DNA from: CAYNQN01 sp964530525 | Lineage (GTDB): Bacteria > Actinomycetota > Acidimicrobiia > Acidimicrobiales > Acidimicrobilacustridaceae | Reading direction: 5' to 3' | DNA length: 64,000 nucleotides | Assembly (NCBI GenBank): GCA_964530525.1 | Contig: CAZHBH010000003.1 | Coordinates: forward strand, 5,354 to 69,353 | Shown here: positions 1 through 8,630 of the stretch, one piece after another | Layout of the letters: each line of letters opens with the position of its first letter | Numbering within the stretch: position 1 is the stretch's first letter | Position numbers and translations under genes: made by a program | The notes under the pieces: model-generated | Told to the model about the DNA's origin: nothing | Databases searched by the model: none | What the model saw: the letters and a program-made list of their open reading frames with translations, nothing else

Positions 1-1
1 C

Positions 2-907
2 GGGATAGCCACGGTGGCACAGAGCTGGGCCGTGGCAGCCGCGCTGATGGTGTTCGCCGGCGTCGGCCCCACGCTCTCCCAACCGGCGACCATCCTGTGG
101 CTCTCCCGGGAGATCCCCGCCGAGCGCCAAGGCATCGTGTTCGGCATCAACCAGTGCGCGGGGCCGGCTTCGACCCTCGTGGCCGGCCTCTCCGTGCCCC
201 TTATCGCCGGAACGCTCGGCTGGAGGTGGGCTTACGGCCTGATCGGTGCGGTGACCGTGGTGCTGGCGTTCTGCGTGCCACAGAACCGGCGTCGGCCCCG
301 GCCCGCTCGCCGCTTCAGCCGGGATGGCGACATGCCGCTGCCACCGCTGATCGTCCTGATGCTCGCACTGCTGTTGAGCCTCTTCACCATCACCGCCTTC
401 TCGGCCTTCGCCATGAGCAGCATGGCCTCAGCCGGTGTTCCCGAGGGCGTCGGCGGGGTGGTGATCGCCGGGGGCAGCATCGCTGCGATGATCACCCGGC
501 TCTCGGCCGGGCAGTTGGCCGATCGCCGCACAGGCGGAAGCCACCTGAGGACGTCGGCGGTCATGGTGGCCACCGGGTCGTTGGGCTTCATCTTGCTGTC
601 GACGGGGAGCGCTTGGGCGATGGTGGGAGGTGTGATCGTGGTGTTCTCCATGTCGTGGGGATGGCAGGGCCTGTTCACCCTGGCCCTCACGAGGATCAAC
701 CCCAACGCTCCAGCGGCTGCCATGGGCATCGTCTTCACGGGCGGGAACATCGGATCGGTCATCGGACCGGCTGCCTTCGGCATCGTGGCCGGCGTCCACC
801 TGGCCTCGGCATGGTGGATGGCGGCGGGGATGGCGCTGCTCAACGCGGTCCTGCTCCTCGTCGCTCGCAGGATGGTCATGAGGCGCCTGGCTCCAACGGC
901 CCGGTAG
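2..907 (+). CDS. MFS transporter, 5'-truncated by window edge
   Basis: Integral membrane transporter of the major facilitator type; the substrate cannot be told from sequence. About 300 residues are visible, dominated by hydrophobic helices separated by short basic loops. A cytoplasmic loop near residue 100 is Arg-rich, as in the central loop between the two MFS halves. The frame is open to the left edge, and a full MFS protein is about 400 residues, so roughly the first quarter lies outside. The GTG at 14 is probably internal. The family call rests on overall topology and is moderately sure. Confidence 0.7.
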   Translation, partial: GIATVAQSWAVAAALMVFAGVGPTLSQPATILWLSREIPAERQGIVFGINQCAGPASTLVAGLSVPLIAGTLGWRWAYGLIGAVTVVLAFCVPQNRRRPRPARRFSRDGDMPLPPLIVLMLALLLSLFTITAFSAFAMSSMASAGVPEGVGGVVIAGGSIAAMITRLSAGQLADRRTGGSHLRTSAVMVATGSLGFILLSTGSAWAMVGGVIVVFSMSWGWQGLFTLALTRINPNAPAAAMGIVFTGGNIGSVIGPAAFGIVAGVHLASAWWMAAGMALLNAVLLLVARRMVMRRLAPTAR

Positions 908-1025
908 CCGGCACTCACCCCGCAGGTGCCGGCTAGCTGCCCGGGTCGTTGCAGAGGCGCCGCACCGAGGCCGGCTCAGATCTGGTCCGGGGCTGCGGGG
1001 GCGGCTGAGGGGGTAGCCTGCCGAC

Positions 1026-1553
1026 ATGGCCGCACCCAACTACGTGCCCAGTGCGCCCGACGAGCAGGTGCGCGTCTACGAGTCGCCCCCCTGGAACCCG
1101 GATCCGTGGGTGGCCCACCGCCCCTCCGACCTCGTGGACGGCCAGCCCAGGGGTGGCCAGCTGCTCGGCAACCCCGGCCCCGACCAGGGCTACGCCCTGC
1201 TGCTGGCCCGGCGGTTCCGCGACGCACTGGTGCTCAGCGCTTCCGAGGACGTCGATGACGCGATCGCAGGCTGCGTGGCAGTTGCGAACAAGCGGGCTTC
1301 CCTGTTCGGCAGGGCCCCGATGATCCACGACCTCACCGTGGCGTTCACGCTGTGGGGCTTCCTCGGCGAGGCACACCCCTCTCTAGTGGCGAAGCGGCAA
1401 GAGCTGTTCGCCGCGGCGTCGCTCGGGCAGCACTACGCGGAGCGCAGGAGGATCGCTGCGGCCGTGCCTGCCGAGGTGCTGCGCAAGCCGCACACCGAGA
1501 TCGTCGCGCTCTGCGAGGTCGACCCCACCCGAGAGAGCCTCCTCGACTTCTAG
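1026..1553 (+). CDS. Conserved-looking hypothetical protein, 175 aa
   Basis: Soluble protein with no signal peptide or membrane segment. The N-terminal 60 residues are Pro/Gly-rich (for example ESPPWNPDPW) and the rest is helical. A stretch around residues 65-110 (ARRFRDAL, DDAIAGCVAVANKRASLFG) suggests an alpha-helical domain. I do not recognise a family. The ATG at 1026 fits the codon bias and no longer start is convincing. It runs convergently towards the L,D-transpeptidase gene. The function is unknown. Confidence 0.65.
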   Translation: MAAPNYVPSAPDEQVRVYESPPWNPDPWVAHRPSDLVDGQPRGGQLLGNPGPDQGYALLLARRFRDALVLSASEDVDDAIAGCVAVANKRASLFGRAPMIHDLTVAFTLWGFLGEAHPSLVAKRQELFAAASLGQHYAERRRIAAAVPAEVLRKPHTEIVALCEVDPTRESLLDF

Positions 1554-1621
1554 CTACCCGACCTGCGCATCCGTGCCGTCGATCTGACGACGAGCGCACG
1601 CCGGTTCGGCGGATCCGGCGA

Positions 1622-2506
1622 CTAGGGGACCACCTCTACGGGGGTGCCGGCGGGGATCGTCTCGGCGAGCATCGTCACCACGTCGTTCGGCATGCGCACG
1701 CAGCCGTTGGAGGCTGCCGAGCCGATCAGCTCAGGGCTCCCGGTGCCGTGGAACGCGATCACCGGAAGACCGTCGTCGAAGACGTCGAGGGCCTCCGAGT
1801 AGGCGCTGGTCGACAGCAGCCAGGGTCCGTACACCTGCTGGCTCGCGCCGATGGCTGCCGTGTCGAGGATCTCGTTCACGTACAGCCGGCCCACCGGCGT
1901 GGGTGTGACGTCCCGGCCGATCACGACGCTGGTCTCGGTGAGGAGGCGATCTCCCTGCCACATCCTCAACAGCCGATCCGACAGGTCCAGCTCACCGTGG
2001 AAGTCGTGCTCCGCGACCGTCACGTCAGAGGCCCGCACCCAACCTTCCTGGCCGTTGGGTCTGGCCGCCACCATCACCTTGAACCAGCCGTCACGCTCGT
2101 CGGTCACGACGTTCACCAGGGGGTTGCCGAAGTAGGTGGGGTTCTCGAAGGCCCACCCGTCGGCGGTCTTGCGGACACCGGCGGAGTTGAGGCCGGGCCG
2201 GGGGATGGGCGGCCGCTCGCCCTCGGCTGGCGCGGGTGGAGGATCGCCCGACCCGGGTCGCACGGCGAAGACCTCGAGCGTGGGCCCCGTGGCGGTGACG
2301 ACCTTGGTTCGGTAGCCACCCTGGGGGTCTACGAGGGTGGTGCTCGGAGCTGCGTCGGATCCCGAGTCTCCGACGAGGGAGCACCCGGAGAGCAAGGTGA
2401 CGAGGACCAGCACAGCCGCCACGATCCGAGCCGGGCCGGAGTTGGCGGGTCCGGCTCGCCGGTTGGAGGCGCGGGGCAGCAGCGTCGCTGGGCTCGGAGA
2501 GTTCAT
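1622..2506 (-). CDS. L,D-transpeptidase (YkuD family) lipoprotein
   Basis: Cell-envelope enzyme that makes 3-3 peptidoglycan cross-links or attaches proteins to peptidoglycan. The first 41 residues form a lipoprotein signal with lipobox LLSGC (Cys42), so it should be anchored outside the membrane. Residues around 110-165 look like an SH3-type domain (NPTYFGNPLVNV, then GWVRASDV). The C-terminal YkuD domain carries the catalytic signature: His253 in FHGTG and SNGCVR with Cys269 and Arg271. The length of 294 aa is ordinary. It is divergent from gltX with only 48 bp between the starts, so the two promoters must share that gap. Confidence 0.9.
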   Translation of the reverse strand: MNSPSPATLLPRASNRRAGPANSGPARIVAAVLVLVTLLSGCSLVGDSGSDAAPSTTLVDPQGGYRTKVVTATGPTLEVFAVRPGSGDPPPAPAEGERPPIPRPGLNSAGVRKTADGWAFENPTYFGNPLVNVVTDERDGWFKVMVAARPNGQEGWVRASDVTVAEHDFHGELDLSDRLLRMWQGDRLLTETSVVIGRDVTPTPVGRLYVNEILDTAAIGASQQVYGPWLLSTSAYSEALDVFDDGLPVIAFHGTGSPELIGSAASNGCVRMPNDVVTMLAETIPAGTPVEVVP

Positions 2507-2554
2507 CCAGCGGCGATGGTAGCGGCGGTCGGGTGCCGCCTAGCATCGGATGGG

Positions 2555-3988
2555 GTGAGCCCCCCCGTACGAGTCCGCTTCGCCCCCGCCCCCACCGGAT
2601 ACCTCCACATCGGCGGTGCCCGCACGGCCCTCTACAACTGGATGTTCGCTCGCCAGCAGGGAGGCGAGATGATCCTGAGGATCGAGGACACCGACGCCGA
2701 GCGGAGCAGGCCCGAGCTCGTCGACGTGATATTCCGCGCCCTCGAGTGGCTGGGCATCGACTGGGACGGCGAACCGGTGAAGCAGTCGGAGCGCTCACAG
2801 CTCTACCTCGACGCCGTGGAGGAGCTCCTGGCAGGCGGTCATGCCTACTGGTGCGACTGCACGCCCGAGCAGGTGAAGGCCAGGGCCGAAGCGAGGGGCG
2901 GCAAGCCGGGCTACGACGGCCACTGCCGCGATCGAGGTCTGGGACCGCCGTCCGGCGGCCGGGGGGTCGGTGACGCTACCGGCCAGGTGGTTCGCTTCCG
3001 CGTCCCGCACGAGGGGATCACCTCGTTCGAGGACGTCATCCGCGGCCGGGTGGCCTTCGAGAACGAGCAGATCGAGGACTTCGTGGTCCTCCGCTCGAGC
3101 GGGGAGCCGATGTTCATCGTGGCCAACGCAGTCGACGACGCCGACCTCGGCATCACCCACGTGGTGCGGGGCGAAGACCTCATCAACGTCACACCCAAGG
3201 TGCTGCTGCTGAGGGAGGCCCTCGGCGTGGGTGCCGAGCCCGTGTTCGCCCACCTCCCCCTGATCGTCAACGAGAAGCGCCAGAAGCTCTCCAAGCGTCG
3301 CGACGACGTGTCTGTCGGCGACTACATCGATCGCGGGTACCTCTCCGAGGCGATGGCCAACTACCTGGTCACCCTCGGGTGGGGGCCACCCGATGGTGTC
3401 GAGATCCGACCCATGTCCGAGATCGTCGAGCTGTTCCGGCTCGAGAGCGTGAACTCGGCCAGCGCCTTCTTCGACCAGCGCAAGCTCGACCACTTCAACG
3501 GCGCCTACATTCGCGCGCTCCCCGTGGACGAGTTCATCGAGCGCTCAAGACCCTGGCTCTCCGGGTCGGCGCCGTGGACGCCGGAGCACTTCGACGAGGC
3601 CGCCTTCGAGCGCATGGCTCCGATGGTGCAAGAGCGCGTGACCCGGCTCGATGAGGTCCCCGGCTACGTCGACTTCCTCTTCCTTCCCGAGCCCGTGCGC
3701 GACGAGGGCTCCTGGGCCAAGGTGATGTCCAAGGACCCGGAGGCCACGACCCGTCTCCTCGACGTGGCGACGGAGCTGCTGCTGGCTTGCGAGTGGAGCT
3801 CTTACGCGATCGCCCAGGCGTTCAACGACCACGCAGACAGCCACGAGATCAAGCGAAAGGTGCTGCAGGCACCGTTGCGCGTGGCGGTCACCGGCCGCAG
3901 CGTCGGCCCCCCCCTGTGGGAGTCGATAGAGGTGCTCGGGCGAGAGGAGACGCTTCGTCGGATCAGCCTGGCTCGGGCAGACCTGTGA
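2555..3988 (+). CDS. gltX: Glutamyl-tRNA synthetase
   Basis: Class I aminoacyl-tRNA synthetase that charges tRNA-Glu. The ATP-site HIGH motif is HIGG at residues 18-21 and the KMSKS equivalent is KLSKR at 244-248. A zinc-knuckle-like CDC...Y...C segment (YWCDCTPEQ to HCRDRG) follows the first half of the Rossmann fold. The length of 477 aa is normal. The frame is open far upstream, but the GTG at 2555 gives the family N-terminus (RVRFAPAPTG), and any longer start would run into the divergent lipoprotein gene. The DUF218 gene follows after 16 bp and may be cotranscribed. Confidence 0.96.
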   Translation: MSPPVRVRFAPAPTGYLHIGGARTALYNWMFARQQGGEMILRIEDTDAERSRPELVDVIFRALEWLGIDWDGEPVKQSERSQLYLDAVEELLAGGHAYWCDCTPEQVKARAEARGGKPGYDGHCRDRGLGPPSGGRGVGDATGQVVRFRVPHEGITSFEDVIRGRVAFENEQIEDFVVLRSSGEPMFIVANAVDDADLGITHVVRGEDLINVTPKVLLLREALGVGAEPVFAHLPLIVNEKRQKLSKRRDDVSVGDYIDRGYLSEAMANYLVTLGWGPPDGVEIRPMSEIVELFRLESVNSASAFFDQRKLDHFNGAYIRALPVDEFIERSRPWLSGSAPWTPEHFDEAAFERMAPMVQERVTRLDEVPGYVDFLFLPEPVRDEGSWAKVMSKDPEATTRLLDVATELLLACEWSSYAIAQAFNDHADSHEIKRKVLQAPLRVAVTGRSVGPPLWESIEVLGREETLRRISLARADL

Positions 3989-4004
3989 GGTCGGCAGGCC
4001 TCGG

Positions 4005-4607
4005 ATGATGACGGTGGTCCGTTGGGGGGTGCGGGCCCTCTTGTTGGCGCTCGGGCTGTTGGTCCTGTACGTGGCGGTGACGTTCGCGCAGGTCTGGTGG
4101 GCCTCCCGCCAGAACGACGCCCGGTCCGCCAGCGCGATCGTCGTGATGGGTGCCGCGCAGTGGGATGGACGGCCCTCACCGGTGCTGCGCGAGAGGCTCG
4201 ACCACGCGGCGGAGCTGTGGGAGCAGGGGTACGCCCCGATCGTGGTGGTCACCGGTGGCAAGCAGGTGGGCGACAGGTTCACGCAGGGCATGGCAGGTCA
4301 CTCCTACCTGCGCGAGCTCGGTCTACCCGAGGAGGCGATACGGGTCGAGGTGGAGGGCACCAACAGCTACGAGGAGCTCTCCGCCTCCGCTGTCATCCTG
4401 AGCGAGGAGGGGGTTCCGCCGGACGTCCTGATCGTCTCGGATCCCTACCACTCGCTCAGGGTGGTGAAGATCGCCGAGGAGGTGGGGATGACCGCATCGG
4501 TCTCGCCCACCGAGGCGGCACCTCAGTTGGAGTCGTTGGCCCGCGAGACGGCTGCAGTGGCCGCAGGGCGGATCCTGGGCTTTCGCCGCCTGGCGAACCT
4601 CTCCTGA
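4005..4607 (+). CDS. YdcF/SanA-like DUF218 protein
   Basis: A DUF218-family protein of 200 aa, a family linked to envelope integrity with no settled reaction. One N-terminal membrane helix (residues 8-30) is followed by the conserved core: IVVMGAAQWDGRPSPVLRERL, VVVTGG, then NSYEEL and VSDPYHSLR near residue 145, typical of the family. The C-terminal domain probably lies outside the membrane. The start ATGATG is 16 bp after gltX, suggesting cotranscription. Confidence 0.85.
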   Translation: MMTVVRWGVRALLLALGLLVLYVAVTFAQVWWASRQNDARSASAIVVMGAAQWDGRPSPVLRERLDHAAELWEQGYAPIVVVTGGKQVGDRFTQGMAGHSYLRELGLPEEAIRVEVEGTNSYEELSASAVILSEEGVPPDVLIVSDPYHSLRVVKIAEEVGMTASVSPTEAAPQLESLARETAAVAAGRILGFRRLANLS

Positions 4608-4688
4608 GCGACGCTGCACCGCGGCATCGGCTCCGACCAGATCGGGTTCGGAGTCCGACTGGAGCACCACTAGAGTGTGGGCCGCCCT

Positions 4689-4760
4689 TCGGGGGTGGTG
4701 TAATTGGCAACACAGCAGGTTCTGGTCCTGTTATTGGGGGTTCGAGTCCTCCCCCCCGAG
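4689..4760 (+). tRNA. tRNA-Gln (CTG anticodon)
   Basis: Folds as a full cloverleaf. The acceptor TCGGGGG pairs with CCCCCGA, the D-stem is GTGT/ACAC, and the anticodon stem GCAGG/CCTGT encloses the loop TTCTGGT with CTG in the anticodon position. The T-stem GGGGG/CCTCC encloses loop TTCGAGT, and the discriminator is G. CCA is not encoded. It lies between the DUF218 gene and the convergent sucrase-ferredoxin gene. Confidence 0.95.
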
Positions 4761-4862
4761 CTTTCGAACTCGAAGTAGGGATCCGGCGAACGGCCGGCAC
4801 CGTCTCGTTTCACGTCGATCGCGAGCCGCACGGGACCCTTGTCGGAGAGGTCCCCTGGGGCA

Positions 4863-5813
4863 TCAGGAACGGGTTCGGTCCAGGCGGTGGAGCTCAACCA
4901 GGCGGTGCTCGTCCACGAGCTCGCCCGGCCCTGGGCCTTCGCACTCGGTGAGCTGGACCTGGCGCACCCGCTCCGAGACACCCCTCAGGGCACCTGGCGA
5001 CCCGTCGGGCCGCACGAACTGCAGCTCCACCTCGTCCACGCCGTCGCCCGGCGTGACCGTGGCGGTCTTCTCGTAGTCGAGCGACGCCCAGCCTTCCTGC
5101 ACCAGCAGAGCAGCCTCCACGAGTTGGCTCCCCGGGTGGTCGAAGCCGGCGGAGCCCCGGTAGTGGTCGATGATCGTCGCGGGCTCGGGGTCGCGGTGCA
5201 GCACGGCTCGTAGCGTGGGAGGGTCGAGGAAGCCCCAGTAGGCCCCCTCCGGGAAGGAGAGGGCAGTGGGGGCGTAGCGGTGTCCCCCGAGGTGGCTGCT
5301 GCGCCAGAGGCTCACCTCGTCGGGCACGTCGTCCAAGTCCGCGACCAGGCGGGGGCCGAGCCGTCCGCAGCACACGTCTCGACTGCCGTGCCCGCAGACC
5401 AGCACGTCCCGAGTGGCCCGAGCACTGCTCCCCGCTGCGTGCACCGATCCGTTGCCGTTGACGCTCGTCGAAGGGACGGTGTGCATGATCTGCTCGCAGG
5501 CGGCGGCGAGGTCTTCCGGGGAGTCGACCTCCAGGCGTTGGCGCTCGAAGCCGCGGAACCCGCCTGGGATGCGCGACCAGCGCACGACGAAGTTGCCCTC
5601 GGGACGGCGGGCTCCGGCGGGCACCACGGCTTGCACCCGGACCCGCCGTGGCGGTCCGAGCTCGGCCAAGCGCGCCTCTATCTCACCCAGCGGACCCATG
5701 AGGGCGACCTTGCTCGGCCACGGCATCGCCCAACCCACCAGGAGGTAGTCGGTGTAGCTGGGCCCACTTCCGGCCGGGCTCAGGTCGGCGGCCCGGGTCT
5801 GGGCGGAGCACAT
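4863..5813 (-). CDS. Sucrase/ferredoxin-like (Suc_Fer-like) protein
   Basis: Member of the sucrase-ferredoxin-like family, thioredoxin-fold proteins that probably hold an Fe-S cluster. Visible hallmarks are an N-terminal CSAQTR with DYLLVGWAMPWP, the cluster-type motif CGHGSRDVCCGRLG near the middle, and HLGGHRYAPTALSFPEG further on. The 316-aa length fits the family. I place the start at the ATG of MCSAQTR. A GTG seven codons upstream is possible, and longer extensions have no family resemblance. The physiological electron partner is unknown. It is divergent from the CrtO-like gene at 6004 across 190 bp in which I see no clear site. Confidence 0.82.
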   Translation of the reverse strand: MCSAQTRAADLSPAGSGPSYTDYLLVGWAMPWPSKVALMGPLGEIEARLAELGPPRRVRVQAVVPAGARRPEGNFVVRWSRIPGGFRGFERQRLEVDSPEDLAAACEQIMHTVPSTSVNGNGSVHAAGSSARATRDVLVCGHGSRDVCCGRLGPRLVADLDDVPDEVSLWRSSHLGGHRYAPTALSFPEGAYWGFLDPPTLRAVLHRDPEPATIIDHYRGSAGFDHPGSQLVEAALLVQEGWASLDYEKTATVTPGDGVDEVELQFVRPDGSPGALRGVSERVRQVQLTECEGPGPGELVDEHRLVELHRLDRTRS

Positions 5814-6003
5814 CGTCTCGTTGAGGATCGCCACCAGACCACTATCGCCCAGATCGGACCGCGACGAGGAGGGCTGCGAACTGCGGTGCCATATCGGAGA
5901 GGCTCGTGCCTTCCGGGTCCACCGTGCACAGCGTGGGCCCTGAGGAGGAAAAGGCAGGGAATGACACCCGGATGTCCAGCGTCCTTCATGCAAACATGGG
6001 CAC

Positions 6004-6522
6004 ATGCCACCGATACAGCTCACCGGGCAGGCGGTGGTCGTGGTGGACATCATCGCGATCATCCTCATGCAGGGCATCGCTGGCTACACGGTCAACCGCA
6101 TGCCCCTGTCGATGCTCCGCTACGACACCTGGCTGCTGCGTTCACGTCCCTTCGAGCGCGGCGGGCTCCTCTACACGCAGATGCTCAGGATCAAGCGCTG
6201 GAAGGACAGGGTCCCTGAGGCGGGTGACTTCTTCCGGGGCGGGATGTCGAAGAAGCACCTCCCCTCTGCCGAGCAGGGCGGCATATCGCGCTTCGCGTCC
6301 GAGACGCGGCGTGCCGAGCTGTGCCACTGGCTGGCCGTAGCACCCACGCCGCTATTCGCGCTTTGGAACCCGCCGTGGATGGTGGTTCTGGTGATGGTCT
6401 CGGTGTTCGGGGTCAACCTGCCCTTCATCACCATCCAGCGCTACAACCGGATCCGTGCCGAGAGGGTGCTCAGGCGTGAGGGCCCTCCCGAGCTCGGAGA
6501 GGCCACCTGGGCTCCAACCTGA
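6004..6522 (+). CDS. CrtO-like glycosyl-carotenoid acyltransferase family protein
   Basis: 172-aa membrane protein resembling the Staphylococcus CrtO family (glycosyl-4,4'-diaponeurosporenoate acyltransferase). Seen: an N-terminal membrane helix (residues 10-28), RWKDRVPEAGDFFRGG, KKHLPSAEQGG, ETRRAELCHW and the C-terminal NLPFITIQRYNRIR block. All are typical of that family in this order. A second hydrophobic segment (WMVVLVMVSVFGV) lies between the last two. The carotenoid oxygenase 0.7 kb away makes a role in carotenoid or isoprenoid lipid decoration attractive, but the substrate is inferred only. Confidence 0.75.
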   Translation: MPPIQLTGQAVVVVDIIAIILMQGIAGYTVNRMPLSMLRYDTWLLRSRPFERGGLLYTQMLRIKRWKDRVPEAGDFFRGGMSKKHLPSAEQGGISRFASETRRAELCHWLAVAPTPLFALWNPPWMVVLVMVSVFGVNLPFITIQRYNRIRAERVLRREGPPELGEATWAPT

Positions 6523-6559
6523 ACCGCCGGGATCGTTGGCCGGCGTGGACGGGTGCCGT

Positions 6560-7102
6560 CTACTTGGCGAGCTCCGCCTCCACAGCGGCGAGCAGTGAAG
6601 GGTGGTCTGGGGTGACGGCCGGGGCGAACCGCTCCACCACGGTGCCGTCCCTTCCCACGAGGAACTTCTCGAAGTTCCAGAGGACGTCGGGATCCTCGGT
6701 GGGAGTCAGGCCGTGGCCACGGAGCCGCTCGCGGAACTCGTCCTTGCCCTCGGCGGTGGGGGCTTGTCGGGTCAGCTCGCGGTAGAGGGGGTGCTGGTCG
6801 TCTCCCACGACGCTGATCTTCGACATGACGGGAAAGGTCACGGAGTACTGGGTCGAGCAGAACTCGGCGATCTCCGCATCGGTGCCGGGCTCCTGGCTCC
6901 CGAAGTCGTTGGCGGGGAACCCCAGGATGGTCAGCCCTGCGTCGGCCTTGTCGGAGTAGAGGCGTTGCAGGGCCTCGTACTGAGGCGTGAGCCCGCACTG
7001 GGATGCGACGTTCACCACCAGCACAACCTCGCCCTCGTGTTCCGAGAGCTTTCCCGTGCTTCCGTCCATCTTGGTGAACTCGATCTCGCCGAGCGTGCTC
7101 AT
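6560..7102 (-). CDS. Glutathione peroxidase family protein
   Basis: Thiol peroxidase of the Gpx family (180 aa), which reduces peroxides with thioredoxin or mycothiol-type thiols in actinobacteria. The peroxidatic Cys sits in VNVASQCGLTPQYEAL. The Gln in GFPANDFGSQEPG and the Trp in DVLWNFEKFLV complete the catalytic set. I chose the ATG of MSTLGEIEF, which has GAGAGG eight bases upstream, rather than an in-frame start 24 codons earlier. It runs convergently with the CrtO-like gene and divergently from the carotenoid oxygenase. A peroxidase next to carotenoid enzymes fits oxidative-stress handling. Confidence 0.92.
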   Translation of the reverse strand: MSTLGEIEFTKMDGSTGKLSEHEGEVVLVVNVASQCGLTPQYEALQRLYSDKADAGLTILGFPANDFGSQEPGTDAEIAEFCSTQYSVTFPVMSKISVVGDDQHPLYRELTRQAPTAEGKDEFRERLRGHGLTPTEDPDVLWNFEKFLVGRDGTVVERFAPAVTPDHPSLLAAVEAELAK

Positions 7103-7197
7103 GGCCTGCCTCTCAGGATCTGGGGTGTACGCCGGGGAGCGTAGCGAGCGTCGGCTCGGCTCCGGGAGGATCACCTCGCGGAGTTACCATCCGGCTC

Positions 7198-8616
7198 ATG
7201 GAAGATCCCAGGTTCTCCGCGGTCGATCCGGCCTCGGTGCCCCAGCTGCGCGGCATCTTCGAGCCCGTGGTGACCGAGGTCGACGGGCCTGTCGAGGTGG
7301 TGCAGGGGAAGATCCCTGACGACCTCGCAGGCGTCTACCTCCGCAACGGCCCCAATCCCCGCTTCCCTCCGATCGGGAGCTACACCTACCCCCTCGACGG
7401 CGACGGCATGGTGCATGGGGTGTGGATCGAGGAAGGTGGCGCTCGCTATCGGAACCGGTTCGTGCGCACCCCTGCCCTCGAGGCCGAGGAGAGGGTGGGT
7501 CACGCGCTGTGGTCCGGCGTGATGAGCGGTGGCCTACCCGATCCCGCCGCGGTGCGCCCGGAGCTGATGGGCACCGAGCGAGACCTGGTGGACATCAACG
7601 TGGTCGTCCACGCCGGCCGCTACCTCGCCCTCGCGGAGAGCGCACGACCCTTCGAGCTCACGCCGGGGCTCGGGACCATCGGACCCTTCGACTTCGGGGG
7701 CGCGCTCGCCCAGGGGATCTGCGCGCACCCGAAGATCGACCCCATCACGGGTGAGATGGTGGTGTTCCGCTACGACCTGGCCGAGCCCTTCCTCACCTGG
7801 GCATCGATCGGCCCCGACGGTGTGGCCACGCACCCCGAGGCCGTCATCGACGTCGACGGGCCTCACATGATCCACGACTGCGCGATCACCGCTCGGCATC
7901 TGGTGCTGTTCGTATCCCCGTGCGTCTTCGACCTGGAAGCGGTGGCAAGTGGTGGCTCGCTGCTGCAGTGGCGCCCGGAGCGGGGCACCCGCATCGCTCT
8001 CGTCCCTCGAGACGGCTCGCCGGTGCGTTGGGTCGAAGCGGAGCCCTTCTGGGTCTGGCACTTCGCCAACGGCTTCGAACCGGACGGCAGCGGTGACACC
8101 GTGGTGGTCGACTACGCAAGGTGGTCTTACCCTGGCTTCGGGGCGGGCGAGGCAGCCCCCGAGGGTCACCTGGAGCGTGCGACCATCGACGTGAAGGCGG
8201 GCACGGCCCGCTTCGATCCCCTCGACGATCAGCTAGCTGAGTTCGCCCGGATCGACGACCGCCTGATCGGGCAGGAGCACCGCTACTTCCACGCGGCCGC
8301 GAAGGATCCGGCTGACCCGCCTCAGGTGGCTGGCGAGTGGAACCGCCTCGTGCGCTACGACACAGCGAAGGGAGAGCTGGCCTCACGTCCCATGGGGCGG
8401 ACCCGTCTAGGCGAGGCGGTGTTCGCCCCCCGGCACGGGCGCACCGGCGAGGACGACGGCTACATCATCGGCTTCACGTTCGATGCCGACTCGCTCGAGT
8501 CGCACCTCGTGATCCTCCACGCCGAGGACATCACGGCGGAGCCGGCGGCCACCGTGTCACTTCCCCAGCGCGTGCCGTTCGGGCTCCACGGCTGGTGGCA
8601 ACCCACCCCAGGCTGA
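7198..8616 (+). CDS. Carotenoid oxygenase (RPE65/CCD family)
   Basis: Non-haem iron dioxygenase that cleaves carotenoids or related alkenes; seven-bladed propeller fold. Seen in order: YLRNGPNPRFPP, DGDGMVHGVW, an ICAHPKIDP segment, PHMIHDCAIT, FWVWHFANGFE and a C-terminal PFGLHGWW. These place histidines at the four iron-ligand positions expected for the family. The length of 472 aa is standard. The ATG at 7198 lies 95 bp from the divergent peroxidase gene. The exact substrate (carotenoid, apocarotenoid or stilbene) cannot be told. Confidence 0.92.
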   Translation: MEDPRFSAVDPASVPQLRGIFEPVVTEVDGPVEVVQGKIPDDLAGVYLRNGPNPRFPPIGSYTYPLDGDGMVHGVWIEEGGARYRNRFVRTPALEAEERVGHALWSGVMSGGLPDPAAVRPELMGTERDLVDINVVVHAGRYLALAESARPFELTPGLGTIGPFDFGGALAQGICAHPKIDPITGEMVVFRYDLAEPFLTWASIGPDGVATHPEAVIDVDGPHMIHDCAITARHLVLFVSPCVFDLEAVASGGSLLQWRPERGTRIALVPRDGSPVRWVEAEPFWVWHFANGFEPDGSGDTVVVDYARWSYPGFGAGEAAPEGHLERATIDVKAGTARFDPLDDQLAEFARIDDRLIGQEHRYFHAAAKDPADPPQVAGEWNRLVRYDTAKGELASRPMGRTRLGEAVFAPRHGRTGEDDGYIIGFTFDADSLESHLVILHAEDITAEPAATVSLPQRVPFGLHGWWQPTPG

Positions 8617-8630
8617 ACGAGGTGGGCCGG

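Noticed and set aside
1352..2554. A 400-codon N-terminal extension of gltX
   Set aside because: It would overlap the whole divergent L,D-transpeptidase gene, lacks family similarity, and the GTG at 2555 gives the proper start.
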